From Glandiceps talaboti (Eukaryota > Hemichordata > Enteropneusta > Spengelidae), in NCBI RefSeq assembly GCF_964340395.1, contig NC_135557.1:13643561-13707560 (forward strand): a stretch of DNA of 64,000 nt, read 5' to 3'. The notes beneath the pieces are model-generated. The model worked only from the letters and a program-made list of their open reading frames with translations, did no database searches and was not told the origin of the DNA. Each line of letters starts with the position of its first letter. Position 1 is the first letter of the stretch. Below, piece by piece: positions 51,427 to 62,877 of the stretch. The position numbers and the translations under genes are program-made.

Positions 51427-51886
51427 TATACAACGAGAATCATAAACCCTGACACAAAACGTCGCCTAGCTCGACAAAAATCTCATTAACATTAATACAG
51501 GTTTTTTTGTCTGGCTAGACAAAATATCTCTTTGATTTTGTAAATCTTCTCGTTGGCTCGATAAAAATCTACTTATAATATTTCCACATGAATTACAATT
51601 GATTTCAGTCAATTGAATGCCTCAAAAATATCCCAGAACGCGCCAACCTTAGTTTTACCAGACAGGGACATATAAATGTGGCGATGATCTCCTAAGATAA
51701 TAGTAGCTCGCCCAAAGAAAGTGTAACAATATCGGTAAAAATATGTTTGTCACGCCAGTCGACGATTGACGAAACGCTGTTGGTAAGATTTTTGTCTAGC
51801 CAGACGATACAATATAGCAATGTCAATGAGATTTTTGTCGAGGCAGACAACGTTGTGTTTCATGGTTTGTGATTTTCGTTGTAGCT
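51427..51886. mobile_element. MITE with about 100-bp terminal inverted repeats and TA ends
   Basis: The left end TACAACGAGAATCATAAACC and the right end, complement of GATTTTCGTTGTA, are inverted copies. So are inner motifs TCGACAAAAATCTCATTAAC and TGTCTGGCTAGACAAAA. TA flanks both ends, consistent with the TA target duplication of Tc1/mariner-type transposition. The element is about 460 bp and has no gene. Confidence 0.75.
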
Positions 51887-52130
51887 ACAAAAAATACTAG
51901 ATGATACGCTTTCCCACATTTTCAAGAAAATGCTCAATTGCGGCTAAAAAAGCTTTAAAGGTTACAAAGGATATTCAAATGAGAACAGGTGTACATGACC
52001 AAAATTAATTAAAAGACTACATGACCTTTGATGCAACGTATAAGTATTGATATATATTGAAATAGGATTTTGAATATTCATATAAAACATTCAATATAAG
52101 GCTAACTTTGAAATATTTTTATTATTACAC

Positions 52131-52862
52131 ACAATGTTGCAACTGTTAAATTCTAAAAACTTATATTTCCCACTGAATGACCTTTGACCTTTTCAACTTG
52201 ACATCTCAACAAAAAATTAGGACGTACGTATTAATTTTCACACAATGTTTTTATAATTTTTTTCAAACTACCAAAGGTTTACCTTCTGAGTTATAAGGTT
52301 GACAGATTTCCAGTCGTTAAACAGAGTCACCTGCTAGGGTCATCTGGTATGCCATACTGATGGCACAAACGTCCCTTTAAAATAGATTAGATAGGGCGTG
52401 CGATTCTTAGTTACGTTGTTACATATGTACCCTAAAGCGCACTTTGTAAATTTCAGTGTAATATGTATTGTTGGCAGGCCAGAATGAGTCGCCACATTTG
52501 TGAAGTGCGCCCCCACGAGCCAAAACATGTATATTTCTGTTAATCACAAGGCGAGGATACTTTACTAAGCTGCAATTATGCCTGCTTCACGTGACCTCAT
52601 CAATTTGGAGAATTTGTCAATGTTGCAACTGTTAAATTCTAAAAATTCATTATATCACCCACTGAATGACCTTTGACCTTTTCAACTAGAAGTCGTTAAC
52701 GTCAGCATGACATCTCGACAAAAAATTAGGACCTACGCATTAATTTTCACAATGTTTTTATCAATTTTTGCAAATTGTCAACGATTTACTCTCTGAGTTA
52801 AGGGTGACAGATTTCCAGTCGTGAAACAGAGTCACCTGCTAGTGTCATCTGGTATGCCATGG
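52131..52862 (+). repeat. Direct repeats of two host modules (A-B-A)
   Basis: Module A (GCAACTGTTAAATTCTAAAA to CACCTGCTAG and CATCTGGTATGCCAT) occurs at about 52,131-52,355 and 52,618-52,862. Module B (GCGATT, TTAGTTACGTTGTTACATAT, GTTGGCAGGC) lies between them at about 52,387-52,600 and recurs at about 54,062-54,300 and about 60,190-60,430. Confidence 0.75.
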
Positions 52863-53351
52863 TGTCTGAAACCCCGATAGCAGTAAGACTGGTATACGTT
52901 TTCACCAAGTGAATTACGAGGATCATCTATTTTTTTGGCTTGAGTCTTATATTACATGTCTTGACTGTTATGATGCAAAACCTGTAGTTCCATAAATAAT
53001 ATGCTTCTAACTAGAAATACTATGAAATTCAAATCACCAGTACTTTTCTCCTCGGCACATTAAAATCTGCATTTAACTGACACTTTTACTATTGTCACTT
53101 TCAGAATAAGTTGGACTACAGTCAAATGGACCATGCATACTTGTTGATGATTCTCTTACAAATGGTAAAATACAAATTTTTAATATTCGCTAAGTTTTGA
53201 TGTTTTGCAAGGAGGTCATAGTGAACTCTCAGCTGTCATGAATTAGCACGAATGTTTGCATTTCGCGAATAGTATTCTTCTGAGATGACAACACTGAAAA
53301 TTATTAAAAGATCGTCGATATCAAATAATGACTAATTACGGACAGTTGGAA
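52863..53351. other. Host noncoding DNA, nothing firm
   Basis: A TTGTCACTTTCAG acceptor-like site near 53,105 precedes a short open stretch. It lacks a convincing donor and was not called. Confidence 0.4.
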
Positions 53352-54556
53352 AAACAATGACATGTGGTCACATTATTTGGCTATTCTGCATATTTGTCAA
53401 TATCATTTGCATTGAATTAAGGCATCGGCAACACTTCCGTTTTATTCATTTATGGTGCTGATTATTGTATCACCCAATCATTTGAGTATTGTATATTTTG
53501 TGTTTATAAGAATTTAATGTTGGAATAAATTATGGATTCATCTTTTGGAAGAGAGCGAGCAGAGGCAAGGAGCGTCAATCTGCTCCCTGGCTGGCTACTT
53601 CTAAAAGGGTCCTAGTTAAACATAAACATTTCGTCTGAGCTAATATCCCTGCAAGTCCAAGTCGATCCCGTGTACGGAGTAGAGAGAGAGGAGGGAAAGA
53701 GAGTAACACTGATGGAAAAGAACTAGACACTCACATATGAAAAATATATATATATATATATATATAAGAAATAAAATAAACAATCTAATAAAAAACACCT
53801 GATGATAAGAAACCAATAACACAGAGGCCATATGGAAAACAATTGATCGGAAAACATAACTGCCTGAAATAGGCGCTAGCTAAACAAATAAAATGAAAAA
53901 ATCTACCAACCCCACCTCGAGAAAAGACCAGGCGTAAATCTGTCAATGCTTTGTAAATATTCTGTTCTTTTTTTTTACAACATTCATATGCTTCAAGATG
54001 AGATTTCTGTACTAAAAAGTTCAGATAAAAAGTGTCTCAAAAATTGGTCGCTCTCCCTTTAAAATATAATAGGTAGGTCGTGCGATTTAGTTACGTTGTT
54101 ACATATGTATCCTCAAGCACACTTTGTAAATTGCAGTGTAATATTTATTGTTGGCAGGCTAGAATGAGTCGTCTCATTTGTGAAGAGCGCCCCCATGAGG
54201 TAAAACATGTATTTCTATTTCACAGTCGATGAATCGTGATAAGTTGAGAACAGTTTTGTACTCGCTGTAATTATGCCTGCATCACGTGATCTCGTGGGGA
54301 CTGCTGGGACTGGATATTATTGGAAATATCTAAAAACTAGGCCTTAGCCTTGTTTATATAGAAATCGTTTTAAAAGGCTTGAAGCTCCTCAGTTTGTTTA
54401 TATCCCATAATGCCTACTATTCATTCTGACCAATGACGGAATTGCAGATGGTTTTCTTCATTTAATTCAGTATAGTTTATTACGTCATAAATCTATCAAA
54501 ATATGACATTGCATATTTCACTGCATGAAAATACATTACTTGCAACTATGTCTGGC

Positions 54557-56740
54557 TTATTCTACAAACACTTCGATGCAGTGGGCATGTGTGTTCGCAA
54601 CAATAAGTTTTTGTGGACTGTCATCAGACAATACTACACAAGTTGGCCAAACCAAGCCATCACTATCACAATCAATGCGAGATACAATTTTACCATACAT
54701 GTCTAATTTGTATAATTTGTTACCTACCGTAACAAACAATGTTCTATCATTGTGAATACAAACACCTCTAGCCATATCTAAACGTTCTGACTTCAAGATC
54801 TGTTTACCATGTACATCACAGACATAAACACAACAATGTTCAAAGTCTGTTACATACAATCTACCTGCTCTGTCAACAGCTATGAAGGATGGTGCTTTGA
54901 AGTTTACCTGGCCACTGCTCTGACTACCCAGTGTTCTGATATGTTTACCATTCTGTGTGTAAACCTCTACTTTCCCACTACGCCTACTACACACATACAC
55001 ATTCCCATCGGTATGATGCAAGGCGATACCGATCGGATTATTCAGTTCATTCTGTCCAAAGCATCTTATCACGTGACCGTTTTCGTCACAAACTACCACT
55101 TGCTGATTACCGCAATCAGTCATAAAGTAAGTATTATCATCCGATATCGCTATACCTTGTGGTTTAAAGGCATTCTTAAACTGGGTAAATGTTAGTACTT
55201 TCTTACAGCGCCATCCCGAGTCAAATACCTGAATCCTGTGATTATCACGGTCTGCAGTGACTAAGTTACCATACTTATCATATGCTAGTCCCCAGGGATA
55301 GTTGAATTCACCTTCCTTATCTCCATGTTTACCTACAGTCTCAAACAAACCCTTGGTTATTACAGTGACGTCACGGGGTGTACCTGGTATATGTTTACCA
55401 TCAATATTCAATTCTACTCTATGTCTACCTAGCACATCTTCACTAATTGTTACAGAATGTGACCCATCTAGGTTATTCTTAATATGTAGTTTACTGACTT
55501 TATTACTTGGACTCTTGATTGTACCCGACAAAGCTTGCCTAGGAATCACTTTACAGCCTTTATAGTCCCTGGTTATTACATTAACTGTTACAGATTTTCC
55601 TTTTCCAATTTTCTTTGGAATGCTATCAATACTACAGTGTGAGACTGATACATCAGATTTTAATACACCTACAAAATGTTTGTCTTGTGAGACAACAAAA
55701 GGTTTAAATTCTACAATGTCAAGTTCTTCTTTATATTTAGTGTCCGAAGAAAGAAGTTCTTTAACTCGACTTGTCACTTCATTCTTCGTTAAAAGTACGT
55801 GAGCGACGTTGCCGTGTGTTGTCAATGTCTCTACATATTCACATGTACTTACAATGTTCCCGTGCTTCAAATCAAAATCGTCTTGCTGCACGTTTAGTCG
55901 TTTTAATCGCGTATTGTACTCGGCGGTCAGTTCTGCTGATAATTTATTCTGCTCATCCCTTATGGCAGCGATAATCTCTTCAGCTTTCTTGTCAACCTTT
56001 TGTTGTTCCTCTCGACACTTTCTCTGTAAAGCCGCACGTTTGTGTTTTATTGCAGTTCGACTGTCGTCTGCTTCTTTCTCTTTTATTTTGAGTTGCTGGA
56101 ATTCTATTTCTAGCTGTTTACGGTATTCACTTGCAGCGTCTTTTAGATTCCTATGTGCATGCTCGGGTACACGGTGATCTACAACTGTGCACTCCACACA
56201 GACAGGTACCTGGCACGTATCACAATAGAATTTGACCTTATTATCTTCGTGTACTGAACAGTTCACCGTCTGTTCAGCAACAGACTGTCTACTAGTTATG
56301 GAGTCTCTATGTTCATCTATTGTTGTAACAGTATGTGACCTGCTTGCTTTGCTTTTCACGTGCGACTTCGCACACACCCCACAAATGAATTCCGAACAAT
56401 TCTGGCATACATGGGAAATATCACCATCATCACACAGCTCACACTTCTCGTTACGTGCAGCAGCAAGTAGTTTTCGCCTCTCGACAACCAGATCGATCAA
56501 CGAGTTCATGAAAGAGTTGGCTTTCAGTTCAGATAGCCCTCTTGTAGGAATGCCAAAAGGGGCGGTGCACGTCGGGCAGTTCGAAATGCCTTTTTTCTTT
56601 ACATAATCCTCCAGACATTTCAAACAGAACGTATGAAGACACGGAAGAATCTTTGGTTTATCATATTGTTCCATACAAATTGAACAAGTCACGAGTTCGT
56701 CGTCAACTTTCTCCAAAAACTTGTCAGACGAAGCAGCCAT
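54557..56740 (-). CDS. TRIM-NHL E3 ubiquitin ligase-like protein, copy 1, 727 residues
   Basis: ATG at 56,740. Domains in order: RING finger at 19-58 (CSIC...CLHTFCLKC...CPTC); B-box 1 at about 100-137; B-box 2 at about 161-198 (CSVHEDNKVKFYCDTC); a coiled coil at about 200-290 rich in Lys/Glu; a filamin-type Ig domain at about 365-460 ending HRVELNIDGKHIPGTP; and six NHL-type beta-propeller repeats from about 465 to the end (GDKEGEFNYPWGLAYDKYGN is the first). This is the TRIM2/3/71 architecture: RING gives ubiquitin ligase activity and the NHL propeller binds protein or RNA. A single uninterrupted exon. Amphioxus has a large expansion of such genes, consistent with the tandem copy here. Confidence 0.95.
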   Translation of the reverse strand: MAASSDKFLEKVDDELVTCSICMEQYDKPKILPCLHTFCLKCLEDYVKKKGISNCPTCTAPFGIPTRGLSELKANSFMNSLIDLVVERRKLLAAARNEKCELCDDGDISHVCQNCSEFICGVCAKSHVKSKASRSHTVTTIDEHRDSITSRQSVAEQTVNCSVHEDNKVKFYCDTCQVPVCVECTVVDHRVPEHAHRNLKDAASEYRKQLEIEFQQLKIKEKEADDSRTAIKHKRAALQRKCREEQQKVDKKAEEIIAAIRDEQNKLSAELTAEYNTRLKRLNVQQDDFDLKHGNIVSTCEYVETLTTHGNVAHVLLTKNEVTSRVKELLSSDTKYKEELDIVEFKPFVVSQDKHFVGVLKSDVSVSHCSIDSIPKKIGKGKSVTVNVITRDYKGCKVIPRQALSGTIKSPSNKVSKLHIKNNLDGSHSVTISEDVLGRHRVELNIDGKHIPGTPRDVTVITKGLFETVGKHGDKEGEFNYPWGLAYDKYGNLVTADRDNHRIQVFDSGWRCKKVLTFTQFKNAFKPQGIAISDDNTYFMTDCGNQQVVVCDENGHVIRCFGQNELNNPIGIALHHTDGNVYVCSRRSGKVEVYTQNGKHIRTLGSQSSGQVNFKAPSFIAVDRAGRLYVTDFEHCCVYVCDVHGKQILKSERLDMARGVCIHNDRTLFVTVGNKLYKLDMYGKIVSRIDCDSDGLVWPTCVVLSDDSPQKLIVANTHAHCIEVFVE

Positions 56741-57188
56741 GTTGACGTTATAAAGGCGATGAGGATGTCACATGACCTGTTATGGTTTGACGAGTTCGGA
56801 AATTGTTCGGTTTTAGTCGGCAATGTTCGAATGTGCGAAATAAGTTAGTGTGCTACTGTATTTAAGTTCATAACATGCCGGTGTGTTACCATGGCAGTTA
56901 ATGATTCCCCATTTAAATGGCGTTGGTACGTCCACATATATGGTAAATAATAGAGAGACGATTATTACCGAATTAGGCAAAACATAAAAAAAATAAAAAC
57001 GTTTGTTTCCCATAACATGTCTTCAGATAGAAAAAAGGGGTAGGTAGGTCGGGATTTTTTTTATTTTGTTTTGTTTTTTAATAACTTAGCTCCGGTGTTG
57101 AATGAATACGTTTGAATTTGTATCTTATGCTGCGAGTGATTCACCATGACACTGAAATCGCTTCAAGTCGATAAAGCTTACGATTTGA
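56741..57188. other. 5' flank of TRIM-NHL copy 1
   Basis: Contains TCATGTGACA (E-box-like, minus strand) and a TTATAA about 10 bp from the ATG, too close for a TATA box unless the transcript is leaderless. No other gene seen. Confidence 0.4.
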
Positions 57189-57206
57189 ACCCCCCCCCCC
57201 CCCCCG
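57189..57206. repeat. Poly-C run
   Basis: An uninterrupted C run, shorter in the duplicated copy at about 63,288-63,300. Confidence 0.9.
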
Positions 57207-57909
57207 TGAAACAAACTATTCATATAATTCATTGGTGAGCAGTTGGCCATGGCGTGTCATAATGAAACATTCGAAGATACTAGTAGTGCAAGAAGCACGA
57301 TAAAGATGATGGGAATATAATGTTTGCAAAACCCATTCACTTGTTCGTGTGTTGTGTCAAGGCTCCTATTTCGGTCGCGGCGCCGGCGTTTGCCATGGGA
57401 CGCCGTTCTCCCTAGAAACTGACATATACTTTATGGGCTAATGTCTACAATGAAGCAACATAAATGGACGTCGACAGCAACCATACTTGAACCATCACAT
57501 TATTAAAGGTGACTGCCTGGACTCACTGCTTACAGCGACGGCTTTCATAGACCGTTCACAAGGGGATGCGGACCTGCTCGAACAAAATTCCTAAAGTGTC
57601 ATAATTTACACTTTGAAATATGCAACTTTAAAGCTATATAATATTTGTACAGATAGACACCACGTACACAATAGGGCGGGACCACATTTAGGTATGATAC
57701 ACAGCCATAGGTAACACCGACAAACGAAAGTATAAGCTAACGTTGTACTTGGGGGCGCTGTAAACATCTCAATTCCTGACAGTTGTCTTCAAAGTGCTCG
57801 GTAGCATAATACCTTCGCTTCAGACAATAGGTAGGTCGTGATCCCGGAAAGCGACCATTATATCGGATCGGTAGCCTCTACAAAGAAAAATTCCAGCATA
57901 CACAGGTAA

Positions 57910-59501
57910 TCACTCGGGCAAGACACAGACGCATGCGTCATTCTTAGAAAACATTGTCATGTTGTTGGTCAAACAGTAATCAACACCATCTCTGTTATTT
58001 TAGCGGTCCGAGGTTGAATATATCAGCCTTCCACCCGTCCCGTTCCGTTGTATCGACATGTTGGGGTGTGTTGTTATTCCTCCTCTGACGAACTGTGTTG
58101 TTTTTTGGAGCAGAGAGTGGCGTTCGTAAGTGTCGTTTCGGCCCACTGGAATTCTAACCACCGAACTTCGTCACAAAATTGTCGGTGTCGGTGCAGGCCC
58201 CTTTCCGCAATGTGTAAATTGTAATTCCGACGGTAGGATGTTGTGGAATTAAGCTTATCATTAAATTATTTTTTCAATTCAGCATTTTGTTATTTAAGTC
58301 TATATTTTGATTCTTATTTGTGCTTTTCATCAATTGTAATTGTTTAAGTTTAAGTTATCAACTTGAAATATTTAATTTATTCACTATGCTTGCAAACCAT
58401 CTTCCTGGTCCAAAGATATGTCGTTCATGACGTAGTTCACTGTTAGTAAATCAAGTATCATGAGTATGGCGGAAAGTGTACGACAGTACAGCGACTGATC
58501 TCCATGACATTTACAGAAAAAAATTATCCCAAACTGGAGGGTGGGGGCGGCTATGAAATTTGCCGCACACATGTTGGTCGGTGGCATTTAGACTGTATTG
58601 CTTGCCCGGCGGCACGGCACGTCAGATTACCCATATGGAAGACACAATGTTGTTGGTTCTACACATGCATTACGTTGTGTCACTTTTGAAGAAAATATCT
58701 GACAGGCTATCTCGTCGTCCCTGCTGTCCCAAAGTAATCATTAAAAAGAAGTAAAATTTACTCAGTCATGAATTTATTTGTCTCTTTCTTTTTGCTCAAA
58801 AGCCAAGGTTTAGTACACATAATTTACCGAGCTATGGTGCATGCTCGTAGCGTAGCGTACGTGGGTCTAAGTTTATCTGCTCTCTGCATATGCATATGCA
58901 TAGCGTCCGGGCATACATCGTTTACTTATCGTGGTTTGCGACCCTGTCGTATCATAATCACAATTTAGACTATTAAAAGTACAAACATGAATTCACAGTT
59001 ATAATTTTATTGGCTGAATTTTATTTATCCGGGTTAATTGCTCGAAAGTTAGAGCCTAATTACAGAGGTGTTTACACTACTGTACAAAACACATGGCCTG
59101 TGTGATGTTGGCGTCCGGGGATGGCGTATGCACCGTGCACACGATCACTTTTTTTGTAGAAAATGTGACGAGGATTTACAACCCAGCCATCCCACAATCG
59201 CAATTGATATAGTACAAGTACATACATTTACTCACAGTTATAAATTTTACTTGTCGTCTCATTTCTCACTCAAAGGCCAGAATATACACTTTTTGTCATA
59301 AAACCTTAGCATTTGGGTGTGTGAGACACACACAATTCTTGTTTGAAACACACACAATCCTTGTTTGAGACACACTGAATCCTGGTCATAAGACCTTAGC
59401 AATTGACGTTGTTTTATGCTACTATTACTTTCGATCTTCGCACACAGCTGACAGACCAAGTAACAACACTTGATCACTCTCATATCTCATATCCGACTCA
59501 A
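57910..59501. other. Host spacer between the duplicated blocks
   Basis: No supported gene. At about 59,290-59,400 there are direct copies of GAGACACACACAA-type and CATAA-ACCTTAGCA motifs related to fold-back element 2 at 4.6-4.9 kb. Confidence 0.55.
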
Positions 59502-60693
59502 GAACAATGACGTGTGGTCACATTATTTAGCTATCTTGCATATTTGTCAATATTATTTGCATTGAATTAAGGCATCAGCAACACTTCCGTTTTATTCATC
59601 TATGGTGCTGATTATTGTATCACCCAATCATTTGAGTATTGTATATTTTGTGTTTATAAGAATTTAATGTTGGAATAAATTATGGATTCATCTTTTGGAA
59701 GAGAGCGAGCAGAGGCAAGGAGCGTCAATCTGCTCCCTGGCTGGCTACTTCTAAAAGGGTCCTAGTTAAACATAAACATTTCGTCTGAGCTAATATCCCT
59801 GCAAGTCCAAGTCGATCCCGTGTACGGAGTAGAGAGAGAGGGGGGAAAGAGAGTAACACTGATGGAAAAGAACTAGACACTCACATATGAAATATATATA
59901 TATATAAGAAATAAAATAAACAATCTAATAAAAAACACCTGATGATAAGAAACCAATAACACAGAGGCCATATGGAAAACAATTGATCGGAAAACATAAC
60001 TGCCTGAAATAGGCGCTAGCTAAACAAATAAAATGAAAAAATCTACCAACCCCACCTCGAGAAAAGACCAGGCGTAAATCTGTCAATGCTTTGTAAATGT
60101 TCTGTTCTTTTTTTTACAACATTCATATGCTTCAAGATGAGATTTCTGTACTAAAAAGTTCAGATAAAAAGTGTCTAAAATTGGTCGCTCTCCCTTTAAA
60201 ATATAATAGGTAGGTCGTGCGATTTAGTTACGTTGTTACATATGTATCCTCAAGCACACTTTGTAAATTGCAGTGTAATATTTATTGTTGGCAGGCTAGA
60301 ATGAGTCGTCTCATTTGTGAAGAGCGCCCCCATGAGGTAAAACATGTATTTCTATTTCACAGTCGATGAATCGTGATAAGTTGAGAACAGTTTTGTACTC
60401 GCTGTAATTATGCCTGCATCACGTGATCTCGTGGGGACTGCTGGGACTGGATATTATTGGAAATATCTAAAAACTAGGCCTTAGCCTTGTTTATATAGAA
60501 ATCGTTTTAAAAGGCTTGAAGCTCCTCAGTTTGTTTATATCCCATAATGCCTACTATTCATTCTGACCAATGACGGAATTGCAGATGGTTTTCTTCATTT
60601 AATTCAGTATAGTTTATTACGTCATAAATCTATCAAAATATGACATTGCATATTTCACTGCATGAAAATACATTACTTGCAACTATGTCTGGC

Positions 60694-62877
60694 TTATTCT
60701 ACAAACACTTCGATGCAGTGGGCATGTGTGTTCGCAACAATAAGTTTTTGTGGACTGTCATCAGACAATACTACACAAGTTGGCCAAACCAAGCCATCAC
60801 TATCACAATCAATGCGAGATACAATTTTACCATACATGTCTAATTTGTATAATTTGTTACCTACCGTAACAAACAATTTTCTATCATTGTGAATACAAAC
60901 ACCTCTAGCCATATCTAAACGTTCTGACTTCAAGATCTGTTTACCATGTACATCACAGACATAAACACAACAATGTTCAAAGTCTGTTACATACAATCTA
61001 CCTGCTCTGTCAACAGCTATGAAGGATGGTGCTTTGAAGTTTACCTGGCCACTGCTCTGACTACCCAGTGTTCTGATATGTTTACCATTCTGTGTGTAAA
61101 CCTCTACTTTCCCACTACGCCTACTACACACATACACATTCCCATCGGTATGATGCAAGGCGATACCGATCGGATTATTCAGTTCATTCTGTCCAAAGCA
61201 TCTTATCACGTGACCGTTTTCGTCACAAACTACCACTTGCTGATTACCGCAATCAGTCATAAAGTAAGTATTATCATCCGATATCGCTATACCTTGTGGT
61301 TTAAAGGCATTCTTAAACTGGGTAAATGTTAGTACTTTCTTACAGCGCCATCCCGAGTCAAATACCTGAATCCTGTGATTATCACGGTCTGCAGTGACTA
61401 AGTTACCATACTTATCATATGCTAGTCCCCAGGGATAGTTGAATTCACCTTCCTTATCTCCATGTTTACCTACAGTCTCAAACAAACCCTTGGTTATTAC
61501 AGTGACGTCACGGGGTGTACCTGGTATATGTTTACCATCAATATTCAATTCTACTCTATGTCTACCTAGCACATCTTCACTAATTGTTACAGAATGTGAC
61601 CCATCTAGGTTATTCTTAATATGTAGTTTACTGACTTTATTACTTGGACTCTTGATTGTACCCGACAAAGCTTGCCTAGGAATCACTTTACAGCCTTTAT
61701 AGTCCCTGGTTATTACATTAACTGTTACAGATTTTCCTTTTCCAATTTTCTTTGGAATGCTATCAATACTACAGTGTGAGACTGATACATCAGATTTTAA
61801 TACACCTACAAAATGTTTGTCTTGTGAGACAACAAAAGGTTTAAATTCTACAATGTCAAGTTCTTCTTTATATTTAGTGTCCGAAGAAAGAAGTTCTTTA
61901 ACTCGACTTGTCACTTCATTCTTCGTTAAAAGTACGTGAGCGACGTTGCCGTGTGTTGTCAATGTCTCTACATATTCACATGTACTTACAAGGTTCCCGT
62001 GCTTCAAATCAAAATCGTCTTGCTGCACGTTTAGTCGTTTTAATCGCGTATTGTACTCGGCGGTCAGTTCTGCTGATAATTTATTCTGCTCATCCCTTAT
62101 GGCAGCGATAATCTCTTCAGCTTTCTTGTCAACCTTTTGTTGTTCCTCTCGACACTTTCTCTGTAAAGCCGCACGTTTGTGTTTTATTGCAGTTCGACTG
62201 TCGTCTGCTTCTTTCTTTTTTATTTTGAGTTGCTGGAATTCTATTTCTAGCTGTTTACGGTATTCACTTGCAGCGTCTTTTAGATTCCTATGTGCATGCT
62301 CGGGTACACGGTGATCTACAACTGTGCACTCCACACAGACAGGTACCTGGCACGTATCACAATAGAATTTGACCTTATTATCTTCGTGTACTGAACAGTT
62401 CACCGTCTGTTCAGCAACAGACTGTCTACTAGTTATGGAGTCTCTATGTTCATCTATTGTTGTAACAGTATGTGACCTGCTTGCTTTGCTTTTCACGTGC
62501 GACTTCGCACACACCCCACAAATGAATTCCGAACAATTCTGGCATACATGGGAAATATCACCATCATCACACAGCTCACACTTCTCGTTACGTGCAGCAG
62601 CAAGTAGTTTTCGCCTCTCGACAACCAGATCGATCAACGAGTTCATGAAAGAGTTGGCTTTCAGTTCAGATAGCCCTCTTGTAGGAATGCCAAAAGGGGC
62701 GGTGCACGTCGGGCAGTTCGAAATGCCTTTTTTCTTTACATAATCCTCCAGACATTTCAAACAGAACGTATGAAGACACGGAAGAATCTTTGGTTTATCA
62801 TATTGTTCCATACAAATTGAACAAGTCACGAGTTCGTCGTCAACTTTCTCCAAAAACTTGTCAGACGAAGCAGCCAT
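60694..62877 (-). CDS. TRIM-NHL E3 ubiquitin ligase-like protein, copy 2, 727 residues
   Basis: ATG at 62,877. Same length and domains as the copy at 54,557-56,740. I see three differences in 727 residues: Glu to Lys in the coiled coil (KIKKKEADD), Ile to Val-class change nearby (HGNLVS), and Thr to Lys in the NHL region (HNDRKLF). RING, B-box and NHL key residues are intact in both, so both are probably functional. The near identity shows a very recent duplication, or gene conversion, or collapsed haplotypes in the assembly. Confidence 0.95.
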   Translation of the reverse strand: MAASSDKFLEKVDDELVTCSICMEQYDKPKILPCLHTFCLKCLEDYVKKKGISNCPTCTAPFGIPTRGLSELKANSFMNSLIDLVVERRKLLAAARNEKCELCDDGDISHVCQNCSEFICGVCAKSHVKSKASRSHTVTTIDEHRDSITSRQSVAEQTVNCSVHEDNKVKFYCDTCQVPVCVECTVVDHRVPEHAHRNLKDAASEYRKQLEIEFQQLKIKKKEADDSRTAIKHKRAALQRKCREEQQKVDKKAEEIIAAIRDEQNKLSAELTAEYNTRLKRLNVQQDDFDLKHGNLVSTCEYVETLTTHGNVAHVLLTKNEVTSRVKELLSSDTKYKEELDIVEFKPFVVSQDKHFVGVLKSDVSVSHCSIDSIPKKIGKGKSVTVNVITRDYKGCKVIPRQALSGTIKSPSNKVSKLHIKNNLDGSHSVTISEDVLGRHRVELNIDGKHIPGTPRDVTVITKGLFETVGKHGDKEGEFNYPWGLAYDKYGNLVTADRDNHRIQVFDSGWRCKKVLTFTQFKNAFKPQGIAISDDNTYFMTDCGNQQVVVCDENGHVIRCFGQNELNNPIGIALHHTDGNVYVCSRRSGKVEVYTQNGKHIRTLGSQSSGQVNFKAPSFIAVDRAGRLYVTDFEHCCVYVCDVHGKQILKSERLDMARGVCIHNDRKLFVTVGNKLYKLDMYGKIVSRIDCDSDGLVWPTCVVLSDDSPQKLIVANTHAHCIEVFVE

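Larger units (their letters stand above)
53352..57909 (+). repeat. Segmental duplication, copy 1 (about 4.56 kb)
   Basis: From AACAATGACATGTGGTCACA onward this region matches 59,502-64,000 over its full length, with small indels in TA and poly-C runs and a few substitutions. It contains one complete TRIM-NHL gene and flanks. The copies are direct, about 6.1 kb apart. Confidence 0.95.

Noticed and set aside
53105-53175. Possible exon after TTGTCACTTTCAG
   Set aside because: The acceptor is good but the only donor nearby (ATG/GTAAAA) is weak and the segment has no recognisable protein character.
54503-56606. Plus-strand frames across the TRIM-NHL genes (also 60,640-62,743)
   Set aside because: Antisense of an intact 727-codon gene with complete RING, B-box and NHL domains.
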